Counted from the first letter of the stretch, positions 28,601-36,455 are shown. The stretch: DNA of 64,000 nt from Verrucomicrobiaceae bacterium (GCA_027491155.1 JAIXWR010000009.1:62001-126000); one strand, 5' to 3'. Numbers and translations: made by a program. Notes: generated from the sequence alone by a model not told the origin.

Positions 28601-29557
28601 GGAAGCGGCCCTGTTTGGCTGAAAGATGGCAATCGGCAGATCACCGTCACAAACTCAGCCGCAACCTTGATCATTGGCGGAGTGATTCAAAATGATGACA
28701 CCCCGGGTCGCGGCCTGGCCAAGGCCGGAGCAGGCACATTGGAACTCCGGGGCGCCAGCACCTACACCGGAGCCACCACGGTCAACGCGGGCACGCTGAA
28801 ACTCGGCGCGAACCAGGTCATTCCGAACGCTTCCAATGTCACCATCGGCACCGCCACCCTCGACGCGGACACCCGCACGGACAGCATGGGAACGCTGGAT
28901 GTGAACGGCGACGCGGTGATCAACCTCGGCAACGGGGCGGCCCTCTCCTTCGCTGACAGCAAGGCCGTGGCATGGGTCGGCACGCTCAACATCACCGGCA
29001 CCCTGGGAGCCACTTCGCTGCGCTTCGGCGACAGTGCCGACGACCTCACTTCCGGCCCAGGCGGCCAACTCTCCCGAATCACCGTCAACGGCGGCGGACT
29101 AGGCACCTACGTCCTCGATCCGAACGGCTATCTCGTCCAATCTGGCGTCCCCAGTGCCTACGTCAACTGGTCCTCGATCAACTCCCCGGGCAGCGACCCC
29201 GACGACGACTTCGACAGCGACGGCTTGCCCAACGCCATCGAGTTCGTGCTCGGCGGCGACAAGGACACCAAGGACCTCGGCAGACTCCCCGCCGTCGCCA
29301 CAAGCGGCGGCAACATGACCTTCACCTTCATCCGCGACCGGGATTCGGTCGATGCCAGCGTGAATGTCACCCTCGAAGTCGGCACCGGCCTCGGTATCTG
29401 GCCGGATGTGTTCACGGTCGGAGCAGACACCGCCGGCTCGTCCGCCGGAGTCGCTGTCAGCGATAACGGCGATGGCACCGACACCGTCACCCTTACCGTT
29501 CCCAGAGCGATAGACACCCGAAAGTTCGCCCGTCTCAAGGTGGTTATCATGGAATAA
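19697..29557 (+). CDS. Giant exported DUF6288 / PASTA / Ig-like / beta-strand-repeat protein
   Basis: This is a 3286-residue exported protein. A signal peptide (LLSCLGALLLGLVATTQA) leads into a PDZ-containing DUF6288 domain (PTGMEGWVYVEGGKGTTDAR; later RDTGHTGPYFNHLW) and HEAT-like helices up to about residue 850. After that come a cadherin/Ig-like domain, three fibronectin-III-like units, and PASTA-like domains near residues 1369-1434 and 1551-1617. An SbsA-like Ig domain, two long autotransporter-associated beta-strand blocks, each containing GTLELRGA(N/S)TYTGATTV, and two putative-Ig repeats follow. The C-terminal module (DDDFDSDGLPNAIEFVLGG ... RKFARLKVVIME) recurs in other proteins here. 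PASTA units suggest cell-wall contact. No enzymatic site is visible. It is more likely a surface scaffold or adhesin than a true autotransporter, because no translocating barrel is present. The ATG at 19697 precedes the signal peptide. Confidence 0.85.
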   Translation: MNPEHPNFNLRPHVRKHSQHLLSCLGALLLGLVATTQATPPDLTAGGVPDSTYNINLGPTGMEGWVYVEGGKGTTDARQIKVNKVDAGSPADGILAVNDVILGASGTGATPSPFSWDARFSLAQAINQAEGRNPATLGLIRWRAGVTTTVTITLEYLGGSYTVTAPFNCPKSAAILEKGLNYIMNNVPGAGYGGFGTNVLMAANDPSNPANAARQARAQTEARALNLTQAQIDFRMSGGVDRTFYAPWSRGPQLITQAEYYLQTGDSTVLPSIRARAIEIANGQSMFGTMGHNFALRKPDGGNNGPYGIGYGPVNNAGLPCFIGLVLANKCGLTDAPILAGIDRSAKFFQYYADLGGVPYGENKENVNFMCNNGKSGLAAIALGLLNGYESQVKYFAKQSVFGANERDTGHTGPYFNHLWTPLGANMGGQDALVRYFNRCSAHYDLARRWNGDFVYHGQSIASYGTDHRASWTMLLTYAAPLAKLHITGKSANPALALNATDMADINLALSYNPASRTTAQLVEDLTHPLPQVHWRASTEIKTNRAADHASILPTLTNMAQNGATFAAQHGALEALKSIANDSTAPVLAGLLMSPNSKVRYQAADALNSLSLAAKTAHLATIVNSLITYDRPILPLDPNDPMHGEKASFGSLLFGANGVWGSGRVATANRAQLYPAFRIIASAPMGGARNQAFAVAPSLTKTDVENLAEVLVNVGLEPPPAENRENNSRNDAISVLQAKDIAEGVPLSVISFLEAFNDHTVPLGILRNYAASSLTVQPDPKVPELCQSLVKSEPTYAPDAQAILDAIEADQLPDKLPKKLTTFKRIDWIVADKPLLNLPAKSTVLRVQSTDLANGTPLYTWRKVHGAGNVTFTPNGTGAAKNTTVVFDGAPGVYLFEVKVSDSRGLTEVTKTVQVTLRDSGGSLPPNAPPTASNQSLAADQGTPTQLILNASDPEGYALNYTITTEPEHGSLSGTAPNLVYTPAADYTGPDRITYKVQDSNGQVASAMVDITVNTAAPVGLALYEPFDTLSVGNLTGTAGSSSIGFSGSWSTGVQITTEATSLGYGTLPVTGNKVKSVSTNSPGGSRRISTSALAGRGLLEDGATVWMSLLLRGTAYPESGTISIALANNGFTYDPNIPNDGTQPGSGLGMTVAEGAVYAAQYYAAAVGTPLLGNNDSAVAGSVNYHTPRLLVAKITWGAASDKIEVFMPWEDMLLPAPTSVLTANVNQSLFDTLTFSRGHNVFLDEIRVGATYQSVIQGTVAMTDDNAAPTPDPMSFAVAPAPSGPSSITMTASTAHDSLEVEYYFDCTAGAGGHDSGWQSSRVYTDTGLTPGVPYTYRVKARDRVPGLNETAFSAAASATIAPLGTVPDVVGFAQAIAEDMVEAAGLSLGGITSASGYSPYPAGHVISQSPAAGTAAYGSPVNLVISIGQDPALPTLAPLHIVDNKNGGPVVINNPITYTLTFSEDIHAASLNATDFVNAGSATVTIGTITEISPGVVTVVVTPTSTGFMRFAVAAGASILDAQGQAYNSTNTTIDDTVITINLPSVSVPNVVLLSQSIATSSINSANLLVGTVTSVHDAVVPAGKVISQSPAGGTFLPGQHSVDLVISLGPVPERIHPLIANNSPADNADNVAVGANLVATFSEPIALGTGNITVKNLTSGSSATIPVTDATQVSISNTVLTINPTALLLSESNYAVQIGANAIKDLAGNNFAGITDNITWNFRTADITPPSPNPMRFAVQPTVVGETSITMTATSATDSNGVQYFFECTAGGGSSSGWQDSPTYTNTGLAFETQYSYRVRARDKSAAQTVTTWSAIFSATTPVPDTTAPTPNPMSFAVLPRVLSDTSITMTAATATDPSGVQYFFECTAGGGSNSVWQDSPTYTATGLTANTQYSYRVRARDKSNAQNPTAWSAAASATTWATSRNLFSAGGITWNTTTANWGTVTAGPYNTATWGNGDNANFEGSVGTVTLGEAISIKNLNFTHATGTYTITGSALNFTGGTITASAQTTTSAVAAIISSNITGAPAINVTPMDGDEQVTLNPVSGGSMSIGTVSGSAGSGSEKLNLQGGIGSSGTIAAANGVKLIQTAGSWTLGTGFGYGHSITGGTLTLNGNFNATHRSVILSGTGVLNYNAANAVSVTAATSASGTDNGLRLQTGATLNQTSGAAITTSTTNPSMTWEGNWTFTGSGGALSNLNLGTGNVFLKAANPLVTVTNSATTLTIGGVIANDATPGRGVIKAGSGTLELRGANTYTGATTVSAGTLVINGNQSGATGNVSVAAGATLGGTGTLGGNTTIAANGRLEFNLSTSADSHDKLELAAGRTLTFSGASVLTINSSNGASPGTYTLLTAPGGITGAIPATVNLPADWVATLAIVGNDLVLDVTSVDSTAPTLVGIVDDKGGNTIDGNTIVNYTVTFSEDINAASVSAADFGNAGTSAVTFGAITETSPGVFAVAVTPTSAGTLQLRVNAGATINDIAGIELNTTSAIPDNTTINVNPPNVPPVWSGNPVTEMAATEETAYTSSVADNATDANGNTLAFAKLSGPAWLSVSINGTLSGTPSNSDVGLNTFTVSVSDSLTPEVPVTLNITVTNTNDAPVFAVNPISRPNAAQNLSYTGTLAATASDMDAGATLTYAKVSGPAWLSIAANGAFSGTPTSSDLGLNTFTVSVSDGIAPAVTATLNLTVVVSRTLFSSGSIAWNTTATNWGTVTAGPYNTAAWSGGDSAILEGTAGTLTLGEAILIRNLNFTNTAGLYTVTGSTLNFTAGTITAPNPSGTGSLGARIDSNITGVPAINMSSVGPDESFTLRPAANGSMSIGAVTGNSGSGSSRLTLEGGAGSSGTIASSSGPKVIVTAGSWTLSGASNGRDHSVSGGTLTLNANLTATARGVILSGTGVLNYNVANAVSATAATNASTDNGFRITGGTLDQTSGAPINTNPGTTHIDLGGNLTFLGSNGANSNLHLGSGPVWLKDGNRQITVTNSAATLIIGGVIQNDDTPGRGLAKAGAGTLELRGASTYTGATTVNAGTLKLGANQVIPNASNVTIGTATLDADTRTDSMGTLDVNGDAVINLGNGAALSFADSKAVAWVGTLNITGTLGATSLRFGDSADDLTSGPGGQLSRITVNGGGLGTYVLDPNGYLVQSGVPSAYVNWSSINSPGSDPDDDFDSDGLPNAIEFVLGGDKDTKDLGRLPAVATSGGNMTFTFIRDRDSVDASVNVTLEVGTGLGIWPDVFTVGADTAGSSAGVAVSDNGDGTDTVTLTVPRAIDTRKFARLKVVIME
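24890..25483 (+). repeat. Tandem 297-bp repeat encoding fibronectin-III-like units
   Basis: Two adjacent copies, 99 codons each, encode nearly the same unit; both contain GVQYFFECTAGGGS and QYSYRVRARDKS. A third, more diverged copy lies upstream at about 23506-23790 (EVEYYFDCTAGAGG, TYRVKARDR). The exact multiple of three keeps the reading frame, so copy number could change by recombination without breaking the gene. Confidence 0.85.
25479..26512 (+). repeat. Beta-strand-repeat block, copy 1 of a 1-kb internal duplication
   Basis: This block encodes an autotransporter-associated beta-strand module. It is duplicated at 27779-28803, with many identical DNA stretches such as the phrase around 26080-26100 that reappears around 28380-28400. 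It starts with RNLFSAGGITWNTTTANWGT and ends with TYTGATTVSAGTL. The two copies are separated by Ig-like domains. Confidence 0.8.
27779..28803 (+). repeat. Beta-strand-repeat block, copy 2 of a 1-kb internal duplication
   Basis: This is the second copy of the block at 25479-26512, about 2.3 kb downstream in the same reading frame. It starts with RTLFSSGSIAWNTTATNWGT and ends with TYTGATTVNAGTL. Synonymous and replacement differences show that the copies have been diverging for some time. Confidence 0.8.
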
Positions 29558-29750
29558 TCGCCCGGAGAATCGACACCTGCCCCATGAAGAGGTTACGCAT
29601 CGTTCAAGAAACATCACTTCACGGCGGGGACGGCGACATGCCGCCCTCCAGGCTTCACCAGAGCTACGGCCGGCAGGACGACCCGACTCGACAGCTGTTT
29701 CAGAATCCTTCCACCGCGAGCAATTTTCCAGCAGCCAGCAGTCCGAGATC

Positions 29751-32700
29751 ATGACTTCCCCGACGTTCATCACGGCTCTCGCCGCTTGCCTGGCGGTCGC
29801 CCCCCTCACTGCCCAGACCAATCGGCTGGTTTCCTTGCCCTCAAAAGCCGCCGATTCCGAAATCGACCCCACCATCCTGCGCGACAAGGCGATGCAGGTC
29901 ATGGAGGCGCACTGCTTCTCCTGCCACGGCGCAAAGAAGCAAGAGGGCGACATCCGCTTCGATGCGCTGGAGGCCATCGATCCGGTCGATCTGCAAAAAC
30001 TGTTCGCGGAGTCCAAGGAGCAGGTGCATTTCGGCGACATGCCGCCCGAGGAGGCCAAAAGCCACCCCAGCAAGGAAGAACGCGAGCTGCTGATCCAATG
30101 GCTGGATACCCAGGTCAGCGGCGATGTGGCCAAGGCTCTGGCGGAAAAGTTGAAGCGCTTCGAGTACGGCAACGCCGTCGATCACGAAGAACTGTTTTCG
30201 GGCAAGCACGCCGGGCTACCCGGCTACACCACGGACCGCCGCTGGCTGGTCAGCGAGTTCATTTTCAACGAGAAGGTGAACCGCCTGCTCGATTATCATC
30301 CGACCCGGACGATCTACGGCAAGCAATTCGCCGTCCGCGGTGACAGCGGCATCCACTGGAGTCCCAAGACCGAGCAAGGCAACAAGTTCCGCCGCACCAT
30401 CACCAACCCCTTCCTGCTGCCGAAGAAGGTCGGCGTCCGCTACTCGGCGAGCGATTCCCTCACCGCCGGACACCTGCTCACGATGCTCAGCAACGCCAAA
30501 CGCATCGCCGGCTACATGTCCGCCGATGCGACCATCAAGAAGCATTACCCGGCGATGCACAAGCTGATGGAAACCGAGTTCCAGCACCGCGACATCCTGG
30601 CATCACGCGAGCGTTTCCTCACCACCCACTCCTACATGGAGCGGTTGCTCGAGGACATCTACGCCGGGAAGAACGAGGAATTGATGCCAGAATTCAAGCG
30701 GGTCAGCGTGCCCGACCCGCAGCCCATGATGAGGAACGGCCAGATCAGGATCGAAACCAATCTCGGCCTCCTCGATCGACTCGACAACATCGACCTCACC
30801 GCGGTCTTCCAAGGCCTTCATGCCTACCACAAGGAAGGAGTGGAGTACGACCGCGTCATCGAGCAGAGCGAGCGCGACTGGTTCATGGAAGGCGTGGTGG
30901 AATCGAGGATTCTCAACCGTGTCGGGATGATGAAGGCCTTCAAGGTCAACTGGGACATCCAGGGCATCATCCGGAAATCCGCCGACAAACGCTACGCCCG
31001 ACCCGCCTATAGTCCCCGAAACGAGGCCGAGATGCAGGTCATCATCGCAGCCATCAGGAAACACCGCAAGCAAGGCGACAGCTACCAGGCCATCATCGAC
31101 AAGTGCATGGCGGATTGGGAAGCCACTCTGAAGGCCGAGCGCGACGCCATGCCCCCGCCTGACAACGCTCTTCTAGCCGATCTGGTGAATCAGCTTTACG
31201 AAAAGGTCTTCGAGCGCCGACCGGCACCGGCGGAACTGGAGAAGAACATCGGCGTCCTCACTTCCTTTATGGCCAAGCTCGACCGGCAATCCGCCTTCGC
31301 CAAGTACATCGAGTCGCTGATCCTAAACACCGAATTCGTCTATCGGAATGAATTCGGCCACGGGGATCCCGACGCGCATGGCCGCCGCATGATGTCGCCA
31401 ACCGATGCCAGCCATGCCCTCGCCTATGCGCTCACGGATTCCAGCCCGGATGCGGACCTTGCCAAGGCCGCCGCGGAAGGCCGCCTGAATACCCGGGCCG
31501 ACTATGAGCGTGAAATCCGGAGGATGCTCGCCCGCCGCGATCACTGGACTCTCATCGACGAGGGCGTCCAAGCCGCAAACCTCAACGCCAGCGTCACCAA
31601 CCAACCGATCCGCAAGCTCCGCTTCTTCCGCGATTTCTTCGGCTACCCCAAGGCCATGGAGGTCTTCAAGGACGACGCGCGCTTCGGTGCCGGCAGCAAC
31701 GAAGCCGCGGCCAGCAGGCTCGTCGACGAGGCGGACTTGCTCGTGGAATACATCCTACAACAGGACCGGGACGTCTTCGAGACGCTGCTCACCACCGACA
31801 AGTTTTATGTCTATCACAACGGCGACAACGCCGCGATGGAGGCAGCCTCCGCGACCTACAAGGAGAACTACGAGTACTTCAAGAAACTGGACTGGAAGAA
31901 CTTCAAACCCGAAGACCTCGCGCAGCACGCTTCCTTCATGCTCACGAGGGGCCTCAAGGAGCTGAAGGAATATCGTCCCGGCAACGAGAAGAAGACCCTC
32001 GACCTCCTCGTCCGTTTCATGAAGACGGCGGAGAACCAGTTCAGCGCCGGGCAGAAGAACCCCATGCCCTTCATGTTTGTCGGCTACGGCTTCTGGGCCG
32101 GCGGACCCGTCCTCGGGCGCACCGGGCAGCAAATGCGCGGCGAACAGGTGACCTCGTATTGGAACATCGACTGGCGCACCTGGGACTACCCCGCCCACCA
32201 ACCCGCGAAGATCCCCAACCGCAAAGGCCTCCTCACCCACCCCGCATGGCTGCTCGCCCATGCGCAAAACCTTGAGACCGACCCCATCCACCGCGGCAAG
32301 TGGGTTCGCGAGAAGCTCCTCGCCGGCACCATTCCGGACGTGCCCATCACCGTCGATGCCGTGATCCCCCCCGATCACACCAGAACCATGCGCCAACGCA
32401 TGGAAGACCGCACCGGTGCCGAGGCATGCTGGCGCTGCCACCAGAAGATGGACCCTCTCGGTTTTCCCTTCGAACTCTACGACGACTTCGGCCGCTACCG
32501 CATCCAGGAGTTCCTCGAGCATCCCGACAACCTCATCAAGAAGGCCCCGGCCCCTTACGGCCCGATTGAAGAACTCACCTTCGGCGCCATGCTCCCCGTC
32601 TACAAATCCCTCCCCGTGGATCCCCGCGGCGCGCTCAGCGGCACCGGCGATTCCAAACTCGACGGCGAGGTCAAAGACCCGTTCGATCTCATCGACCGCT

Positions 32701-32906
32701 TTGCGAAGTCGCAGAAGGTCCGTCAATCCATCATCCGGCATGCCTTCCGATTCTTCATGGGGCGCAACGAAGCCCTCTCCGACTCCAAAACCCTGATCGA
32801 TGCCGAGAAGGCCTACCTCGATTCCAAAGGCAGCTTCGACGAAGTCATCGTCTCCCTGCTTACCTCCGACTCCTTCATCTACCGAAAATCGAATACCCGG
32901 GAATAA
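29751..32906 (+). CDS. Secreted cytochrome-like DUF1592/DUF1588/DUF1585 protein
   Basis: This is a 1051-residue exported protein of the planctomycete-cytochrome type. After the signal peptide, a heme c motif CFSCH (Cys55, Cys58, His59) sits in a cytochrome domain. The long central region corresponds to DUF1592. The DUF1588 part (KGLLTHPAWLLAHAQNLE, then a second heme-type CWRCH at Cys893 and MDPLGFPFELYDDFGRYR) and the DUF1585 C-terminus (RHAFRFFMGRNEA) follow. The family is thought to be involved in extracytoplasmic redox or polymer metabolism, but no reaction is proven. Its stop is 3 bp before the DUF1552 gene, its standard partner, so the two are one transcription unit. Confidence 0.9.
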   Translation: MTSPTFITALAACLAVAPLTAQTNRLVSLPSKAADSEIDPTILRDKAMQVMEAHCFSCHGAKKQEGDIRFDALEAIDPVDLQKLFAESKEQVHFGDMPPEEAKSHPSKEERELLIQWLDTQVSGDVAKALAEKLKRFEYGNAVDHEELFSGKHAGLPGYTTDRRWLVSEFIFNEKVNRLLDYHPTRTIYGKQFAVRGDSGIHWSPKTEQGNKFRRTITNPFLLPKKVGVRYSASDSLTAGHLLTMLSNAKRIAGYMSADATIKKHYPAMHKLMETEFQHRDILASRERFLTTHSYMERLLEDIYAGKNEELMPEFKRVSVPDPQPMMRNGQIRIETNLGLLDRLDNIDLTAVFQGLHAYHKEGVEYDRVIEQSERDWFMEGVVESRILNRVGMMKAFKVNWDIQGIIRKSADKRYARPAYSPRNEAEMQVIIAAIRKHRKQGDSYQAIIDKCMADWEATLKAERDAMPPPDNALLADLVNQLYEKVFERRPAPAELEKNIGVLTSFMAKLDRQSAFAKYIESLILNTEFVYRNEFGHGDPDAHGRRMMSPTDASHALAYALTDSSPDADLAKAAAEGRLNTRADYEREIRRMLARRDHWTLIDEGVQAANLNASVTNQPIRKLRFFRDFFGYPKAMEVFKDDARFGAGSNEAAASRLVDEADLLVEYILQQDRDVFETLLTTDKFYVYHNGDNAAMEAASATYKENYEYFKKLDWKNFKPEDLAQHASFMLTRGLKELKEYRPGNEKKTLDLLVRFMKTAENQFSAGQKNPMPFMFVGYGFWAGGPVLGRTGQQMRGEQVTSYWNIDWRTWDYPAHQPAKIPNRKGLLTHPAWLLAHAQNLETDPIHRGKWVREKLLAGTIPDVPITVDAVIPPDHTRTMRQRMEDRTGAEACWRCHQKMDPLGFPFELYDDFGRYRIQEFLEHPDNLIKKAPAPYGPIEELTFGAMLPVYKSLPVDPRGALSGTGDSKLDGEVKDPFDLIDRFAKSQKVRQSIIRHAFRFFMGRNEALSDSKTLIDAEKAYLDSKGSFDEVIVSLLTSDSFIYRKSNTRE

Positions 32907-32909
32907 GCC

Positions 32910-34319
32910 ATGAACTTCAATCGCCGCGAATTCTTCAAGACGAGCGCTCTCGGGACCGCCGGACTCGCCCTCTCTCCATCCTTCAGCCACCTCATGGCCG
33001 CACCCGACGGCGCCGCCGCGGCACCCGCGGCAGGAGGCTTTCCCCACCGCTTCATCTTCATCCGCAAGTCCAACGGCAACCTGCCCGAACAATTCGGCCT
33101 GCCTTCCTTCTCCCCGGAACAGCAGAAAATGCACAAGGAGAAGCAGACATTCGAGGTCGATCTCGACCGACACGAACTCCCCGCGTGGCTGCGCGGCTTG
33201 GAGAGCCACAAGGAGAACATGACCATTCTGCACGGCATCTCCATGTGCGTTTCCGGCGGCGGTCATTACTCCTACTCCGGCTGCATGGGCGCCTTCAAGG
33301 CGGGGCGCGACATCCTCAGCAACATCAAATGGGCCACCGTGGACTTCGAGCTGGCGAAGCTTTTCCCCTCACCCTTCGGCCACGTCGAGATGTCGCTCGC
33401 CGTCCCCCATGGCCGCGAGTTCCGCACCGGCATCGTCTCCGGTTACTCCGCGCCCGGCGCGCAGCAGCGCAACTACTGCTACGCCGACCCCATGACCGCC
33501 TACAACGAACTCTTCAAGTCCGTCACCGACCAAAACGCCGTAGAGTCTGACAACTCCCTCCTCGACTACCTGCGCGACGAGGAATCCGCCCGACTCAAGA
33601 ACCTCGACGGCGAAGAACGCCTCAAAATCGACAACCAGGTCCGCGCCCTGCAAGCAACCCGCGAGCGGAACCAGAAGGTCGCCACCCTCGGCGATACCAT
33701 CAGGAAGCACCTGCCCGAACTCGACCCCATCCATGAGAACGGCGGCCTCGACGCCACCTTGCTTCAAAAACAAGGCGCCTTCACCGACGTCATCGTCGCC
33801 GCACTCGCCTCCGGCCTCACCAACGTCGTCACCTACACCATCGACGACCTCGGCACCGACATCGCCACCCTGCCCGAGAACGAAGCCAAAACCAGCATCC
33901 ACGCCATCGGCCACGCGGCCGATGATGGAGCCCTCGCCATGCGCGCCGCCATGCAGGCGCACCACATGAAGCAGATCGAAACCATGGTCACCCGGCTCAA
34001 GGCCATCCCCGAAGGCAAGGGCACGATGTTTGACAACACCACGATCATTTACCTGCCCGAGACCGGTGCCGGCCACCACAGCCCGGATACCGAGGCGCCG
34101 ATGGTCGTGATGTCCGGCAGGAACTCGAAGCTCGACCTTGCCGGCCGCTACATCCGCCTGCCCTTCCACGGCACCGAAGGCCACAAGACTCTGAGCAACT
34201 GGTACACCACCCTGCTGAACGCCTACGGCAATCCGATCAAGCACTACGGCGACCTGGACATGGTGATGCAGCGCAACCGGCTCGACCAAACAGGGGCGAT
34301 CCAACGCTTCCTGGCCTGA
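32910..34319 (+). CDS. DUF1552 family Tat-exported protein
   Basis: This is a 469-residue protein with a twin-arginine signal (MNFNRREFFKTSALGTAGL) and a mature region typical of DUF1552: FPHRFIFIRKSNGN at the start, SGGGHYSYSGCMGAF, then IYLPETGAGHHSPDTEAPM and the closing GDLDMVMQ. Its function is unknown; like DUF1501 it occurs with a large partner, here the DUF1592 protein 3 bp upstream. The pair mirrors the DUF1800/DUF1501 pair at 2.2-8.7 kb: a big secreted partner followed by a smaller Tat-exported one. Confidence 0.92.
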   Translation: MNFNRREFFKTSALGTAGLALSPSFSHLMAAPDGAAAAPAAGGFPHRFIFIRKSNGNLPEQFGLPSFSPEQQKMHKEKQTFEVDLDRHELPAWLRGLESHKENMTILHGISMCVSGGGHYSYSGCMGAFKAGRDILSNIKWATVDFELAKLFPSPFGHVEMSLAVPHGREFRTGIVSGYSAPGAQQRNYCYADPMTAYNELFKSVTDQNAVESDNSLLDYLRDEESARLKNLDGEERLKIDNQVRALQATRERNQKVATLGDTIRKHLPELDPIHENGGLDATLLQKQGAFTDVIVAALASGLTNVVTYTIDDLGTDIATLPENEAKTSIHAIGHAADDGALAMRAAMQAHHMKQIETMVTRLKAIPEGKGTMFDNTTIIYLPETGAGHHSPDTEAPMVVMSGRNSKLDLAGRYIRLPFHGTEGHKTLSNWYTTLLNAYGNPIKHYGDLDMVMQRNRLDQTGAIQRFLA

Positions 34320-34418
34320 CAAGCAGAGGCCCGGCCAGCCCCGGAGGTTCCTCGTTGCGGGATCGATCAGAGTCAGCCCGAGTGAAGCCACGCGATTCTT
34401 CAGCCCTCCTATCCGGCT

Positions 34419-36455
34419 TCACAGACCCGTATCGCGCTGGACGCGATAAAATAATCGCGTCGTGCCGGGGGTCGGGTCGGTCAGGATCAATTGACCGTCG
34501 GACTCGGTGAGGACCGCATTCGTCACCTCTTGCCAAGAGCCCCCGGCAAGGTTGTTGGATTTCCACAGAATGAAATCATGGCCGGGTTGGGCTGGGATGG
34601 CCACAGAGAATTGACTCCCGTGACGCTCGAACGAGTTCACGCGCAGCAGAGCCGGATCGTAGGGATTGAGGGTTTCTGCCAGGTCGATCACATAGGAGGT
34701 GATCGAGTTCTTGTAGATCAATTGATCATTCGCGACGTTCACGGCCCCGAGCGACTGGTAAGGAGAGCTTCCGATATTGAACTGCCTTGTCCGGAAAGCG
34801 GTGACCGACGCGACGGGTAGGCCGGGAAAACGGAGTGAAATCGTATCGTCCGTGCCGCCTGTGTTGAGGACGATGAGAGTGAGCTGGTTGCCTGCGGGGT
34901 TGATGTAGCCGGAAGCGCGCAGGTTGGTATTGGTGCCGGAATTCGTCACCTCGAACCGCTGATGGCCGCTTGAGATGTGTTTCGCGTAGTGCTTCACGGC
35001 ATAAAACGAATTCTGGACCTGGTATTGCCCATTCTCCACACCGATCATCGCCCATACCTGACCCGTATTATTGCCATGAACCATTCTCCACGCAAGGTAG
35101 GCCGAGGCATCCGCCCCAACCAGCGTGTCGTGAATATTCGCCGCGAGAAGCAACCAGTTCTCCAGAATCCCAGGGTCCGCAGTGGTACCATCTTTCCCCC
35201 ATTCCGTCATCCATCCCCTATTGCCATTGTAGTCCGCCTTCACCCCGGAAAAGTTATTTGATCCGTAGTTGTGGAATCCCAGGTGATTCACATAGGACAG
35301 CCCCGAAACCGTCGGGGCAATTGAATCAAAAGCTGAGTGCGTTTCAGCGTCCACCGCGACAAGTTGCGGCTTCTTCGCTTCATTCTTGATTCTGTTGTAA
35401 ACGGCCTCCAAGGCCAACCTGTAGCTGGCAGAACCGCTCGCTGTTGCGGGAACGCTCTCGTTCGCGAAGAAGCGGCAGGTTTCCTTGTCGCCGGGATCGT
35501 AACTCGGCTCGTTCTGGATCGAGATGAAGTCGTGGGTCCAGTTGGACGCCGCGAGCCTATCGTACCACCAATTCGCGAATCCGGCGTAATCGTACTTCCC
35601 TGATACGATTCTAAGGGTGCCACTTACGATACTATTATTGCTTTTGAGGGATGCCGGCGGCGACCAACAAGTTAATAGCGTTTTGGCACCATTCCTCTGG
35701 GCCCTCATAGCCAACTCGTTGTTCAACGTATCCGAGTTGCCTGTTCGAAGGCGGACGATATCGATGCCGCAATTGACGTAAAGCAGGTTCTCGATCTCGT
35801 TCTTCTTCGTGGCGCTCAAGGCTTCATAGTCCGGCGTATTAAACGCGATCGAGCCACCGATACCGTCCATCATCTGATGGCGGATCGATGGATCGCAAGA
35901 AATGCGAGTGGTGGTCCCCGGTCCGGGATTTTCCACGACCGAGACTTCATCGATCCAGACGGTTCCCGTGGAGCGATACTGGAATTTGAACTGCGGGCTG
36001 TCTTGGATCGTCGTGTGGTTCCATGTGTAAAAGGCCCAGGAGGTCGACAAGGTGAACGCTTGGGCCCTGTAGGTGCCTGATCCGTTCTGGAACGCGGCGT
36101 TGAGTATGGCTCCAGCCGTCGTTGCACGGGCACGGAAAGTCACGGTGAGGGATTTACCCGTGCCAAGACCGGTGAAGATGGGAGCACGTGACTCCACATT
36201 CCAGTTATCAGCGCCGGGATTGCTGACAACGGTCTTCAGGGCATTCGCGCCTGCGTATTGCAGGCTGGATTCCAGCGAGAAGGACGCGCTTCCGGAACCG
36301 CTTCTCGCATTGGTCCATCCGGTCAACCCGCTCTCAAACCCGCCGTTCGGCACAAGATTCTGCGCGTGAACCAGTGTCGCTCCCGCCACGAACAAGGCGG
36401 CAGCGGCCCGACGAATGAATCGACCGGTCGTTCGTTGGATACGGCACTGGGGCAT
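34419..36455 (-). CDS. Secreted GH30-family glycoside hydrolase with N-terminal CBM
   Basis: This is a 678-residue exported glycosidase. The signal peptide ends near ATLVHAQ. A carbohydrate-binding module of the CBM4/9 fold follows at about residues 33-178 (NLVPNGGFESGLTGW). Then comes a GH30 catalytic barrel and beta domain at about 183-600, with acid/base Glu316 in ISIQNEPSYD and nucleophile Glu418 in GWMTEWGKDG. GH30 enzymes include glucuronoxylanases, glucosylceramidases and other beta-glycosidases. The layout favours a xylan-type substrate, but this is not proven. The C-terminus ends in TTRLFYRVQ, reminiscent of the shared terminal module. The ATG at 36455 is chosen because it starts the signal peptide; the frame extends to 36632. 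Confidence 0.88.
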   Translation of the reverse strand: MPQCRIQRTTGRFIRRAAAALFVAGATLVHAQNLVPNGGFESGLTGWTNARSGSGSASFSLESSLQYAGANALKTVVSNPGADNWNVESRAPIFTGLGTGKSLTVTFRARATTAGAILNAAFQNGSGTYRAQAFTLSTSWAFYTWNHTTIQDSPQFKFQYRSTGTVWIDEVSVVENPGPGTTTRISCDPSIRHQMMDGIGGSIAFNTPDYEALSATKKNEIENLLYVNCGIDIVRLRTGNSDTLNNELAMRAQRNGAKTLLTCWSPPASLKSNNSIVSGTLRIVSGKYDYAGFANWWYDRLAASNWTHDFISIQNEPSYDPGDKETCRFFANESVPATASGSASYRLALEAVYNRIKNEAKKPQLVAVDAETHSAFDSIAPTVSGLSYVNHLGFHNYGSNNFSGVKADYNGNRGWMTEWGKDGTTADPGILENWLLLAANIHDTLVGADASAYLAWRMVHGNNTGQVWAMIGVENGQYQVQNSFYAVKHYAKHISSGHQRFEVTNSGTNTNLRASGYINPAGNQLTLIVLNTGGTDDTISLRFPGLPVASVTAFRTRQFNIGSSPYQSLGAVNVANDQLIYKNSITSYVIDLAETLNPYDPALLRVNSFERHGSQFSVAIPAQPGHDFILWKSNNLAGGSWQEVTNAVLTESDGQLILTDPTPGTTRLFYRVQRDTGL

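Noticed and set aside
24890-28803. Repeated DNA that might be taken for a CRISPR array or a mobile element.
   Set aside because: The repeats are long, in frame and protein-coding, without short regular spacers, inverted ends or a transposase.
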